Part shown: one piece after another, positions 35,601 through 43,816 of the stretch
How positions within the stretch are numbered: position 1 is the first letter of the stretch
Layout of the letters: every line of letters begins with the position of its first letter
Source: Sphingomonas sp.
Lineage (GTDB): Bacteria > Pseudomonadota > Alphaproteobacteria > Sphingomonadales > Sphingomonadaceae
Direction of reading: 5' to 3'
Assembly (NCBI RefSeq): GCF_017304635.1
Contig: NZ_JAFKMA010000004.1
Coordinates: forward strand, 62,001 to 126,000
Length of the DNA stretch: 64,000 nt
Made by a program: the position numbers and the translations under genes
Notes under the pieces: generated by a model
The model's database searches: none
Seen by the model: the letters and a program-made list of their open reading frames with translations, nothing else
What the model was told of the DNA's origin: nothing

Positions 35601-37055
35601 TCACCGCTGGTAGATGCTGATGGCTTCCTGCCCCATCGGCGTGACCGCGACGCGGCGATAGCCCTCGCGCAACAGCATCGCCAGCACCGTCGCGCGGATG
35701 TCGGGCCGTTCGCCGCGGAACGGCGGCCGCATCACCACGACCGCCGGGCCGGCCGCCATGATCCGGCGCACCTCTACGGCCTGATCGACGCCGGACGCAC
35801 CGTCTTCGCGGACGCGGTTGAGGTGCGCCGGCACGAGGTAGCGCGACAAAGCCGGCCGACCCGTCGCCGGATAGAGCATCGTCGTCCCCGAATAGACGTA
35901 GAGGCCGCCCAGGCCACGCCCGACCAATGTCGCCAGCGCATCGAACTGCGCCGCGTTGCCGCGATTGTGGCGGTTGATCGCGACGGTGACCTGTCCGCCG
36001 ATCGCGACGATCAGCAGGATCGCCGGGCCAAATGCTCGTCGCACCCTTGGTCGGCCGAGGAACCCGGCGGCGCCGGCCGCGCCCGGCACCAGCACGGGCA
36101 GGCCATAATGGTCGAACCACGTCCCGAAGACCGCGACGCCGACCAACGCCGCGACCAGCCAGAACCGCAGGAACCGCCGTTCGACTGCTTGCCCAGCATC
36201 CGCCTCGCCGCTTCCCGCCAGCGCCATCGCGACCAGCGGCGACAGGATCAGCACCAGCGTGCCGAGATTGCCGAGCATCCCCGGCCAGGGATCGCCGTTA
36301 CGGTGCCCGAGCCAGCCGAAATTGGCGAACACGAACGCGTCGCCATGCCCGAGCGCGACATAGACAATCAGTGCCAGCAGTGTCGGCGCCAGCGCCACCG
36401 CGACCAGCGCCACGCCGTATCCGGCCGTGCTCGCCAGCGACCGCTTCCGCGAATCGCGCCACAGCAGCCACAGCCCGAAGAACACCCCCTCGAACACCGC
36501 CGAATACTTGATCTGCAGCGCGATCCCGACCAATGCCATCGCCGCGATACCGAGCCGGCGCGGGCGTGAGGATCGCTCGGCGAGCACGATCAGCGCCCCG
36601 GCCGCCGCCATCGGCAGATTGTAGAAGATCGGCGCCTGCCCGCCGACGCCGTTGAGCAGATCGGGCCACAGCAGATAGGCGATCGCCGCGGCCAGCGCTC
36701 CCGCCTGCCACCCCACCCGCGCGGCCATCGCCGCGATCAGTCGTGCGGTCGCGACCAGCGACGCGAGCGCCAGCACCTGATAGGCGGTCACGCCCCAGCC
36801 GAACGGCAACCACGCCGCCGGCATGTAGACGAGGAACAGCCCGATCGGCTTCCTGTCCCACACGTCGACGAACGGCAGCGCGCCGTGCCACATGGCGTGG
36901 GCCGTCGCGTAATAGAATTCCTCGTCGACCTGGATCACCGGATTGCCGAACGACAGCCAGCGGGCGACGATGGCGACCAGCATCAGCAAGCGCCACGACG
37001 GCCGCGCCCACCATGCCGGGCGCGGCAGCATCGCCGGATCGGCGGCGGCCGTCAC
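35601..37055 (-). CDS. PMT/ArnT-like GT-C membrane glycosyltransferase (paralogue 2 of 3)
   Basis: Polytopic transferase, 484 aa, closely related to its upstream neighbour and to the gene at 4343. The first periplasmic loop reads PVIQVDEEFYYATAHAMWHG, with VDVWDRKPIGLF after it. Further shared blocks are LQIKYSAVFEGVFFGLW and WFDHYGLPVLVPG. GT-C enzymes of this type use polyprenyl-phosphate sugars on the periplasmic face. I chose the GTG at 37055, which overlaps the upstream stop codon as GTGA; an ATG eight codons later is possible. Substrate unknown. Confidence 0.84.
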   Translation of the reverse strand: MTAAADPAMLPRPAWWARPSWRLLMLVAIVARWLSFGNPVIQVDEEFYYATAHAMWHGALPFVDVWDRKPIGLFLVYMPAAWLPFGWGVTAYQVLALASLVATARLIAAMAARVGWQAGALAAAIAYLLWPDLLNGVGGQAPIFYNLPMAAAGALIVLAERSSRPRRLGIAAMALVGIALQIKYSAVFEGVFFGLWLLWRDSRKRSLASTAGYGVALVAVALAPTLLALIVYVALGHGDAFVFANFGWLGHRNGDPWPGMLGNLGTLVLILSPLVAMALAGSGEADAGQAVERRFLRFWLVAALVGVAVFGTWFDHYGLPVLVPGAAGAAGFLGRPRVRRAFGPAILLIVAIGGQVTVAINRHNRGNAAQFDALATLVGRGLGGLYVYSGTTMLYPATGRPALSRYLVPAHLNRVREDGASGVDQAVEVRRIMAAGPAVVVMRPPFRGERPDIRATVLAMLLREGYRRVAVTPMGQEAISIYQR

Positions 37056-38551
37056 GGCGGCGGTGATCCGCCGTCGTCGGCGGCCGGCATCGGCGACGGC
37101 CGCTTGAGCGTGAACACCGAGATGCTGTCGCTCCCCTGCGGCAATTGCTCGCTCAGGCGATAGTCGCGCGCCATCCGCTCGATCACCAGCGCGCGCAGGT
37201 CGCTGCGTTCGCCCGAATAGGGCGTGCGCATCACCACGATCGCGGGCTTGCCGTCGAGGATGCGGTCGATCTCGGCCTGCTGGTCGACGCCGATCGCCCC
37301 GCGCTCGCGTGTCCGCCCCAGATGGCTGGGGAAGACGTAGCGCGACGGGTGGCAGCGCCCGGTATAGGGATAGAGCATCACGTCGCCGTCGCCCGAATAG
37401 ACGTAGAGGCACCCCGGCCCGCGCCCGACCGCGTCGGCGATCCGCGCGAACTCGGTGGCGGTGCCGCGAGTCGCCCATTTGCGCACCGTGGTGGTGAGGC
37501 CCACGACCAGCGCCAGCCCGAGCGCGATCGGCACGGTCAGGCGCGCGCGCCGCGGATCGTCGGCGAACCCGGCGCCGCAGATGCACAGCGGCGCGATCAG
37601 CGGTAGGGCGTAATGATCGAACCAGGTGCCGAAGATCAGCACGCCGAACGTCGCCGCACCCAGCCACGCGAACAGCCAGGTCCGTAGCGCCGTCCGCTCG
37701 CCGCGCCGGAACGACAGGATCGCCGCGGCGAACAATGGCGAGGTGATGAGCACGATCTCGCCCAGATTGCCCAGTTGCTCGAGCAATGGGTCGGCCTGAC
37801 GCTGCCCGATCGACCGGAAATTGGCATAGACGAACGCCGGCGCCTGCCCGATCCAGGCATAATAGCCGTACGCCAGCGCGGTCGGGAGCAAGGCGACGAT
37901 CGCGAGGAGCGCCGCGCCTGCGAAGATCCGGACGACAGGGTTGCCGAGCCGCCGCTCCCGCCACATCCACCACAGGCCGAAGAACAGCCCCTCGAACACG
38001 ACCGAATATTTGATCTGGAGCGCGACGCCGACCAGCGCCATCGCGCCGACGCCGCGCCCCAATCGCGCGCTCGCCGCCTCGTCGCGCTCGCCCGGCGCGA
38101 TCAGTGCGGCGGCGGCGATCATCAGCAAATTGTAGAAAACCGGCGCCTGCCCGCCTTGCCCCTCCAGCATGTCGAGCCAGGCGAGATAGGCGATCCCCGC
38201 GACCAGCGCCCCGCGCCGCCACCCGGCGCGATCGGCCAGGCGCGCGACCATCGCCGCGGTCGCGGTCGCCGCCGCCAGCGCCATCGCCTGGTACACCCAG
38301 ATCCCCAGCGGCACGCCCAACGCCGCCGCCGGCAGGTATAGCAGGAACAGCCCGACCGGCTTGCGATCCCACACGTCGACATAGGGCAGCGCCCCGTCGA
38401 CCATCGCGCGCGCGGTCGTGAAGTAGAAGCTCTCGTCGACATGGACGATCGGATCGCCGAAGGTGATCGCGCGCAGCACGATCGCGACGAGCAGCAACTG
38501 GCTCCATCGCGGCAGCCGCGCGACGGGGCTGAGAAAGGCGGGAAGCGTCAC
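37052..38551 (-). CDS. PMT/ArnT-like GT-C membrane glycosyltransferase (paralogue 3 of 3)
   Basis: Polytopic transferase of 499 aa. HVDESFYFTTARAMVDG in the first periplasmic loop supplies the acidic catalytic-type pair, followed by PYVDVWDRKPVGLFLLYLP. LQIKYSVVFEGLFFGLWW and TWFDHYALPLIAPL are shared with the other two paralogues. It is the first gene of the pair and overlaps the second by 4 bp, which suggests a tandem duplication kept in one operon. The C-terminal tail is Pro/Asp-rich. Acceptor unknown. Confidence 0.85.
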   Translation of the reverse strand: MTLPAFLSPVARLPRWSQLLLVAIVLRAITFGDPIVHVDESFYFTTARAMVDGALPYVDVWDRKPVGLFLLYLPAAALGVPLGIWVYQAMALAAATATAAMVARLADRAGWRRGALVAGIAYLAWLDMLEGQGGQAPVFYNLLMIAAAALIAPGERDEAASARLGRGVGAMALVGVALQIKYSVVFEGLFFGLWWMWRERRLGNPVVRIFAGAALLAIVALLPTALAYGYYAWIGQAPAFVYANFRSIGQRQADPLLEQLGNLGEIVLITSPLFAAAILSFRRGERTALRTWLFAWLGAATFGVLIFGTWFDHYALPLIAPLCICGAGFADDPRRARLTVPIALGLALVVGLTTTVRKWATRGTATEFARIADAVGRGPGCLYVYSGDGDVMLYPYTGRCHPSRYVFPSHLGRTRERGAIGVDQQAEIDRILDGKPAIVVMRTPYSGERSDLRALVIERMARDYRLSEQLPQGSDSISVFTLKRPSPMPAADDGGSPPP

Positions 38552-38612
38552 GGGCGCTGCTGCTACCAGCCGCCGCGCGGGCCAGCAACGCGCGACATGG
38601 CGGACGCGCCCG

Positions 38613-39449
38613 TCAGCCGTGGACCGCGGTCAGGAAATAGTCGAGCCGCACATCCTCGCCGACATGGAATCCCTTGCCCGGCGAGAAACCGAGCCCCGCC
38701 GTGTCGGTCACGCGCAAGCCCGCCGCCTCGACCAGAGCGGTCAGCTCGTCGGGCGTCAGGAACTTGTCCCAATCGTGCGTGCCGCGCGGGATCATACCGG
38801 TGCCCTCGCCGACCGTAATCATCGCCAGCCGCGACAGCGCGGTGCGGTTGGGCGTCGACAGGATCAGCAGGCCATCGGGCGCCAGCGCGCGCGCCAGCCC
38901 GGCGACGAAGGCGGCCGGATCGACGACATGCTCGATCACTTCCATCGAGGTAACGAGGTCGAACACCTCGTTCCCCACCGCCTCGATCCCGCCGGCGCGA
39001 TAGTCGATCGCGAGTCCGCTGTCGGCCGCATGCGCCCGCGCCACCGCGACATTCTCCGCCGCCGCATCGATCCCGGTGACCGCCGCGCCCAGTCGCGCCA
39101 GCGGCTCGCACAGCAGCCCCGCCCCGCACCCGACATCGAGCGCGCGCTTGCCGGCCAGCGGCGTGAAACCGACGCCGTCGCCCTGCCAGTGGCGGTCGAT
39201 CTGGTCACGGACGTAGCGCAACCGCGGCGGGTTGAGCCGATGGAGCATCGCCGACGATCCCCTGGGGTCCCACCAGTCCTTCGCCAGCTTGCCGAAATGC
39301 TCCGCCTCCGACGGATCGATCGTCGTTTCGATCTTCGCAACAGCTCGATCGATCGTCGTGTCGATCTTCGCAACAGCTCGATCGATCGTCGTGTCGATCT
39401 TCGCAACAGCTCGATCGATAGTTGCGGACGTTACGGTTGCGTCATCCAT
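38613..39449 (-). CDS. ubiG: Ubiquinone biosynthesis O-methyltransferase UbiG, with repeated N terminus
   Basis: SAM-dependent enzyme that performs both O-methylations in ubiquinone synthesis; 278 aa. The conserved body begins at TIDPSEAEHFGKLAKDWWDP (about residue 43) and has the SAM motif ALDVGCGAGLLCEPLARLG, then VTSMEVIEHV and STPNRT. The N terminus is odd: three copies of an 11-residue unit TIDRAVAKIDT (third ending ET) fill about residues 10-42 and come from a 33-bp tandem DNA repeat. The family normally starts near TIDP. The gene is divergent from lysC with only about 50 bp between starts. Confidence 0.95.
   Translation of the reverse strand: MDDATVTSATIDRAVAKIDTTIDRAVAKIDTTIDRAVAKIETTIDPSEAEHFGKLAKDWWDPRGSSAMLHRLNPPRLRYVRDQIDRHWQGDGVGFTPLAGKRALDVGCGAGLLCEPLARLGAAVTGIDAAAENVAVARAHAADSGLAIDYRAGGIEAVGNEVFDLVTSMEVIEHVVDPAAFVAGLARALAPDGLLILSTPNRTALSRLAMITVGEGTGMIPRGTHDWDKFLTPDELTALVEAAGLRVTDTAGLGFSPGKGFHVGEDVRLDYFLTAVHG
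39314..39412 (-). repeat. 33-bp in-frame tandem repeat, three copies, in ubiG
   Basis: Units at 39314-39346, 39347-39379 and 39380-39412 are identical except for one T/G change in the first unit. The unit starts GATCGATCGTCGT and ends TTCGCAACAGCTC. A partial unit (GATCGAT) follows. The unit length is a multiple of three, so copy-number change would keep the ubiG frame. Confidence 0.95.
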
Positions 39450-39502
39450 GACCGCTCCCTATCAGGCGCGCCGCATCAATCCAAAGGACTTCCTCTCCCG
39501 CC

Positions 39503-40774
39503 ATGGCCCGGATCGTCATGAAATTCGGCGGCACTTCGATGGCCGGCATCGAGCGTATCCGTACCGTCGCGCGCCGCGTGAAGCGCGAGGTCGAGGCGGG
39601 CAACCAGGTCGCCGTCGTGGTGTCGGCGATGGCCGGCGACACCGACCGGCTGGTCAATTTCTGCCGCGAGGCGTCGTCGCTGTACGACCCGCGCGAATAT
39701 GACGTCGTGGTCTCGTCGGGCGAGCAAGTGACGAGCGGGCTGCTCGCGATCGCGCTCCAGGCGATCGGGGTGCCGGCGCGGAGCTGGCTCGGCTGGCAAC
39801 TGCCGATCCATACCAGCGCCGCGCATGCCTCCGCCCGGATCGAGGAGATCGACACGGTCGCGCTCGACGCCGCACTGGCGAGCGGCGAAGTCGCGGTGAT
39901 CCCCGGCTTTCAGGGCGTCGCCGATAACGATCGCGTGTCCACGCTCGGGCGCGGCGGGTCGGACACCTCGGCGGTCGCGGTGGCGGCGGCGATGAAGGCC
40001 GACCGCTGCGACATCTACACCGACGTCGACGGCGTCTATACCACCGACCCGCGCATCGTCCCGCGCGCGCGCAAGCTGCGCCAGGTGACGTACGAGGAAA
40101 TGCTCGAGCTCGCGAGCGTCGGGGCGAAAGTGCTCCAGACGCGGTCGGTGGGCCTGGCCATGAAAGAAAACGTCCGCGTCCAGGTGCTGTCGTCGTTCGT
40201 CGCCGACGATGCGCCGATGGCGGACACGTTACCGGGCACGATGATCGTTGGCGAAGAGGAGATCGACGAAATGGAGCGACAGCTCATCACCGGCATCGCG
40301 CACGACAAGAACGAGGCGAAGATCACGCTGACCAGCGTCAGCGACACGCCGGGCTCGGTCGCCGCGATCTTCGAGCCGCTGGCGACGGCGGGGATCAACG
40401 TCGACATGATTATCCAGAACATCGCGCACCAGTCGCAGGGGCGCGCCGGATCGACCGACGTCACCTTCACCGTCCCGGCAGTGGATCTCGCGCGGACGAT
40501 CCAGGCGCTGAACGATGCGCGCGACAAGATCGGGTTCGACGAGCTGATCCACGACACCCGCGTCGCCAAGATCAGCGTGGTCGGGGTCGGCATGAAGAGC
40601 CATGCCGGCGTCGCCTCGACGATGTTCACGACGCTGGGCCAGCGCGGGATCAACATCCAGGCGATCTCGACCAGCGAGATCAAGGTCAGCGTGCTGATCC
40701 ACGAGGACGAAACCGAACTCGCCGTCCGCGTACTCCACACCGCCTACGGGCTGGACGCCGAGGAAGCCGCCTGA
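39503..40774 (+). CDS. lysC: Aspartate kinase
   Basis: First enzyme of the lysine/threonine/methionine branch, 423 aa. The amino-acid-kinase domain opens with VMKFGGTSM (residues 5-13) and has GFQGV, GRGGSDTSAVA and YTDVDGVYTTDPR. Two ACT domains follow (about 265-420; SVSDTPGSVAAIFEPLATAGINVDMI and VVGVGMKSHAGVAS), so the enzyme should be feedback controlled by lysine and/or threonine. No leader peptide or riboswitch fits in the roughly 50-bp gap to ubiG. Confidence 0.97.
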   Translation: MARIVMKFGGTSMAGIERIRTVARRVKREVEAGNQVAVVVSAMAGDTDRLVNFCREASSLYDPREYDVVVSSGEQVTSGLLAIALQAIGVPARSWLGWQLPIHTSAAHASARIEEIDTVALDAALASGEVAVIPGFQGVADNDRVSTLGRGGSDTSAVAVAAAMKADRCDIYTDVDGVYTTDPRIVPRARKLRQVTYEEMLELASVGAKVLQTRSVGLAMKENVRVQVLSSFVADDAPMADTLPGTMIVGEEEIDEMERQLITGIAHDKNEAKITLTSVSDTPGSVAAIFEPLATAGINVDMIIQNIAHQSQGRAGSTDVTFTVPAVDLARTIQALNDARDKIGFDELIHDTRVAKISVVGVGMKSHAGVASTMFTTLGQRGINIQAISTSEIKVSVLIHEDETELAVRVLHTAYGLDAEEAA

Positions 40775-40821
40775 GCGCCCGTCCTTGCGGGCGTAGCGAC
40801 GTACGCTCCGCGCAATAACGG

Positions 40822-41238
40822 TCAGTCGCCGATCAGGTGGAGCGCGATCCGCCGGCGGTGCGCCGCGCGGCGGTGTTCGAACAGGTAGATGCCCTGCCAC
40901 GTGCCGAGCACCGGGCGGCCGTTCGCGACGGGGATCGACAGGCTGGTCGCGGTGAGCGCCGCGCGCAGATGCGCGGGCATGTCGTCCGGCCCCTCGTCGT
41001 CATGCTCGTAGCCGCGCGATTCGGGCGCGACGCTCGCGAAATAGCGTTCGAGGTCGCGGCGCGCGGCCGGCGCCGCATTCTCCTGGATCAGCAGCGAGCA
41101 CGAGGTGTGGCGCACGAACAGCGTCAGCAGGCCGGTCGCGATCCCGCTCTCGCCGACCCAGCGTGTCACCGCCTCCGTACAATCGTGCAATCCTTGCTCC
41201 GGCGTGGCGACGACGAGTTCGTGGGACGATTGGCGCAT
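40822..41238 (-). CDS. YjbQ/UPF0047 family protein
   Basis: Small protein of 138 aa of the secondary thiamine-phosphate-synthase-like YjbQ family. The signature GLLTLFVRHTSCSLLIQENA is central, followed by the acidic YEHDDEGPDDMPAHLRAAL and LGTWQGIYLFEHR. The family is widespread, with a conserved metal-binding-like pocket, and its cellular role is not settled. The ATG at 41238 begins RQSSHELVV, the usual N terminus. It is divergent from the nitronate-monooxygenase gene with a 46-bp gap. Confidence 0.9.
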   Translation of the reverse strand: MRQSSHELVVATPEQGLHDCTEAVTRWVGESGIATGLLTLFVRHTSCSLLIQENAAPAARRDLERYFASVAPESRGYEHDDEGPDDMPAHLRAALTATSLSIPVANGRPVLGTWQGIYLFEHRRAAHRRRIALHLIGD

Positions 41239-41284
41239 GGCGTGGGCTTGCCCCAAACCCGCGAGCGACGCTAGGCACGGCGGC

Positions 41285-42316
41285 ATGACGGCAAACACAT
41301 CGATCGGCGCGGAGCGCCTGGCCCGGCGGATGGCGCGCGGGGTGGAATTCCTGGGCTCGGAGGTCGCGATCCTGTGCGGCGCGATGTCCTGGGTCAGCGA
41401 GCGCAACTTGGTCGCGGCGATGTCCAATGCCGGCGGGTTCGGACTGATCGCGTGCGGCGCGATGACCCCCGACCTGCTCGATGCCGAGATCGCCGGGACC
41501 AAGGCGCTGACGACGAAGCCGTTCGGCGTCAACCTCATCACCATGCACCCGCAGCTGTTCGACCTGATCGCGGTGTGCGCGAAACATCGCGTGACCCACG
41601 TCGTGCTCGCCGGGGGCCTGCCGCCCAAGGGGTCGCTGGAGGCGATCAAGGAAACCGGCGCGAAGGTGATCTGCTTCGCGCCTGCGCTCAGCCTCGCGAA
41701 GAAGCTGATCCGCTCGGGCGTCGACGCGCTGGTGGTCGAGGGGATGGAGGCCGGCGGGCATATCGGCCCGGTCTCGACCAGCGTGCTGGCGCAGGAAATC
41801 CTGCCCGAGGTCGCCGCCGACGTGCCGGTGTTCGTCGCCGGCGGGATCGGCCGGGGCGAGGCGATCGCGGGGTATCTCGACATGGGCGCGGCGGGCGTCC
41901 AGCTCGGCACGCGGTTCGTCTGCGCGACCGAATCGATCGCGCATCCCAATTTCAAGAAGGCGTTTCTGCGCGCCAATGCCCGCGACGCAGTGGCCAGCGT
42001 GCAGATCGACCCGCGCCTGCCGGTGATCCCGGTCCGCGCGCTGAAGAATGCCGGTTCCGACCTGTTCACCGTCAAGCAGCGCGAAGTGGCGCAGGCGCTG
42101 GATGAAGGCTCCGTCGCGATGGCCGAGGCGCAGTTGCAGATCGAGCATTACTGGGCGGGCGCGCTGCGCCGTGCGGTGATCGACGGCGATGTCGAGCATG
42201 GCAGCCTGATGGCCGGACAGTCGGTCGGCATGGTGACGACGGAAGAGCCGGTCGCCGCGATCATCGCGCAGTTGATGGACGAGGCCGCCCACGCGCTGGA
42301 GAAGCGCGCGGCCTGA
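41285..42316 (+). CDS. Nitronate monooxygenase / 2-nitropropane dioxygenase family, FMN-binding
   Basis: TIM-barrel flavoprotein of 343 aa. Conserved blocks are CGAMSWVSERNLVAAMSNAGGFG, written as AMSWVSERNLVAAMSNAGG, then KPFGVNLITMHP, the phosphate-binding EGMEAGGHIGP with its family histidine, VFVAGGIGRGEAI and GAAGVQLGTRFVC. Members oxidise propionate 3-nitronate or act as enoyl-ACP-reductase-like enzymes, so the reaction is uncertain. The ATG at 41285 places the first barrel strand correctly. It is convergent with the PadR-linked membrane gene. Confidence 0.87.
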   Translation: MTANTSIGAERLARRMARGVEFLGSEVAILCGAMSWVSERNLVAAMSNAGGFGLIACGAMTPDLLDAEIAGTKALTTKPFGVNLITMHPQLFDLIAVCAKHRVTHVVLAGGLPPKGSLEAIKETGAKVICFAPALSLAKKLIRSGVDALVVEGMEAGGHIGPVSTSVLAQEILPEVAADVPVFVAGGIGRGEAIAGYLDMGAAGVQLGTRFVCATESIAHPNFKKAFLRANARDAVASVQIDPRLPVIPVRALKNAGSDLFTVKQREVAQALDEGSVAMAEAQLQIEHYWAGALRRAVIDGDVEHGSLMAGQSVGMVTTEEPVAAIIAQLMDEAAHALEKRAA

Positions 42317-42337
42317 TCCGCGCGCGCTCCGCTCGCC

Positions 42338-43282
42338 TCAGCGTCGGCCGTCGCGCCGCCAGCGCAACAGTTCCTGCACGCCCTTAATCGTCCACACCAC
42401 GGCCGCCACGGCGATGCCGATCCGGACCGCGAGTTCGATGCTGCGTTGCAGGTCCGCCGTGTCGGCGGTCGGCGCGCCGATCGGCACCACCGTCAGCCAC
42501 TGTCCGGCGCGATAGACGATCACGGCCAGCACGATCGCCCCCGCCGTCGTCGCGATCGCGAGCAGCATCCGCCACGAGCGCCAGTGCGGGCGCAGCCACG
42601 CGACCAGATTGTGCACCAGCCGTGCCGCGATCAGGACGAGGATCGGCCAGTAGAGTTGCTGCCAGACCGGCCCCGCCGCGATGCGGAAGCTGGCATTGCC
42701 CATCGCCCACGGCGTCGGCACCACGCCGATCCACCACAGCAGCACGATCGCCGTCAGCACCGTCTCGATCGGTCCTTCCCACCGCCCGGGCTGCTGCTCG
42801 CGATCGGCGTCGGGCAGGTCCTCGGGCCGCCAGTCCTGGAAGTGCTTCGACATGCCGCCATAGCGCTCGATCAGGGCGAAGACGATCGTCGTCGTCCCGA
42901 CCACGGTCGCCGTCGCCCACCAGAGCGAGCCGAGGAACCGGACGACGAGATGCCCGATATCGTCCGGGTGCGTCGCCGCCCCGATCGCCGACGCGAACGC
43001 GACGCCGAGCAAGGCGAGCCCGCCGAACAGCCGCAGCGAATAGAGGTAGAAGGGATAGAGTTCCGGCCCGATCAGCGACTGGTGCGCGCGATAGCGCCCC
43101 GCCACGACCAGCGGATGCCCGTTTCGCCGCAGCAGCGCGCTCCAGTCGACATGGCCGGTGCGCGCTTCCTCGGCGTCGGCGCGGTCGAGCAGTTCCTCGC
43201 GCAGTTCGGCGACGATGTCGTCGCTCTGCGTCGCGGGCAGGTTGCGGCGCACCGCCGCCAGATAGCGTTCGAGCAGTTCCAT
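42338..43282 (-). CDS. Membrane protein of a PadR-controlled pair
   Basis: 314 aa. A soluble helical N terminus of about 75 residues (MELLERYLAAVRRNLP, then DIVAELREELLDRADAEEARTG) resembles the HAAS/DUF1700-type module often found with PadR regulators. Six or so membrane helices follow in pairs (about 85-110, 125-150, 180-205, 215-235, 250-270, 290-310). The ATG at 43282 lies one base after the PadR stop codon (TGAGATG), so the two are coupled. No transport or enzymatic motif was recognised. A role in sensing or envelope stress is only a guess from context. Confidence 0.78.
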   Translation of the reverse strand: MELLERYLAAVRRNLPATQSDDIVAELREELLDRADAEEARTGHVDWSALLRRNGHPLVVAGRYRAHQSLIGPELYPFYLYSLRLFGGLALLGVAFASAIGAATHPDDIGHLVVRFLGSLWWATATVVGTTTIVFALIERYGGMSKHFQDWRPEDLPDADREQQPGRWEGPIETVLTAIVLLWWIGVVPTPWAMGNASFRIAAGPVWQQLYWPILVLIAARLVHNLVAWLRPHWRSWRMLLAIATTAGAIVLAVIVYRAGQWLTVVPIGAPTADTADLQRSIELAVRIGIAVAAVVWTIKGVQELLRWRRDGRR

Positions 43283-43283
43283 C

Positions 43284-43622
43284 TCACTGGTCCTTTTCGG
43301 CAATGCGCACGATCGATGCGGAGATCGCGTTCCATTCGGCGAGCAGGCGGGCGAGCGTTTCCATGCCGGCGGGGGACAGGCGGTAGAAGCGCTTGGTCCG
43401 CTTGGCGTCCTCGCGCCATTCGCTGGTCAGCAGCCCCTGCGCCTCGAGCCGGCGCAGCAACGGGTACAGCGCGCCCTCGTCGATCGGCAGGCCGGCATCC
43501 TCGAGCGTCTGGCGCAACGTGTAGCCGTAGCGTTCCTCGCGCAACGCCCCCAGCACCGCCACGATCAGCGACCCGCGCCGCAGCTCGACGCGCAGCTTCT
43601 CGAAGATATCGTCATCGGGCAC
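43284..43622 (-). CDS. PadR-family transcriptional regulator
   Basis: Winged-helix repressor of 112 aa from this start. LRRGSLIVAVLGALREERYGYTLRQ (in parts) forms the first helices, then IDEGALYPLLRRLEAQGLL is the recognition helix region and KRFYRLSPAGMETL the wing; a C-terminal helix gives the dimer. I chose the GTG at 43622 because the frame upstream (to a GTG at 43664) is built from a large palindrome that is better read as operator. The downstream membrane gene is coupled, and PadR proteins normally repress their own operon. Confidence 0.87.
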   Translation of the reverse strand: MPDDDIFEKLRVELRRGSLIVAVLGALREERYGYTLRQTLEDAGLPIDEGALYPLLRRLEAQGLLTSEWREDAKRTKRFYRLSPAGMETLARLLAEWNAISASIVRIAEKDQ

Positions 43623-43631
43623 GACCTGTTT

Positions 43632-43676
43632 CTCACATAGTGTGTGATGCACACTGTGTGTCACACACTATGTGAG
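43632..43676. promoter_or_regulatory. 16-bp inverted repeat, candidate PadR operator
   Basis: CTCACATAGTGTGTGA (43632-43647) and TCACACACTATGTGAG (43661-43676) are exact reverse complements around a 13-base centre that itself holds CACAC-T-GTGTG. The outer ACAT...ATGT pattern fits the half-sites known for PadR proteins. It lies just upstream of, or overlapping, the padR start, so autorepression is likely. Confidence 0.75.
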
Positions 43677-43816
43677 TCGTCAAGCGGGCGTTCGACCTGC
43701 GCGATCGCTATCGTCGTGAGTGGAAAGTTAATCCATCTTTTGAAGGAGTTGTTGGCCGCGTCGGGGTGACCTTCCCGCCAACGCCGCATCGGGGTGGCGT
43801 TTTCCGGGGGTGTATC

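Noticed and set aside
35601-38588. One giant 995-residue fused protein spanning both PMT-type genes
   Set aside because: The first part of that frame is an out-of-frame shadow. Two separate genes with full family motifs overlap by 4 bp.
39314-39421. Regularly repeated 33-bp units as a possible CRISPR array
   Set aside because: The units are directly adjacent with no unique spacers, lie inside the ubiG reading frame, and there are no cas genes.
39450-39502. Lysine riboswitch or leader peptide upstream of lysC
   Set aside because: Only about 50 bp separate lysC from ubiG, too short for a lysine riboswitch, and no Lys-rich leader was seen.
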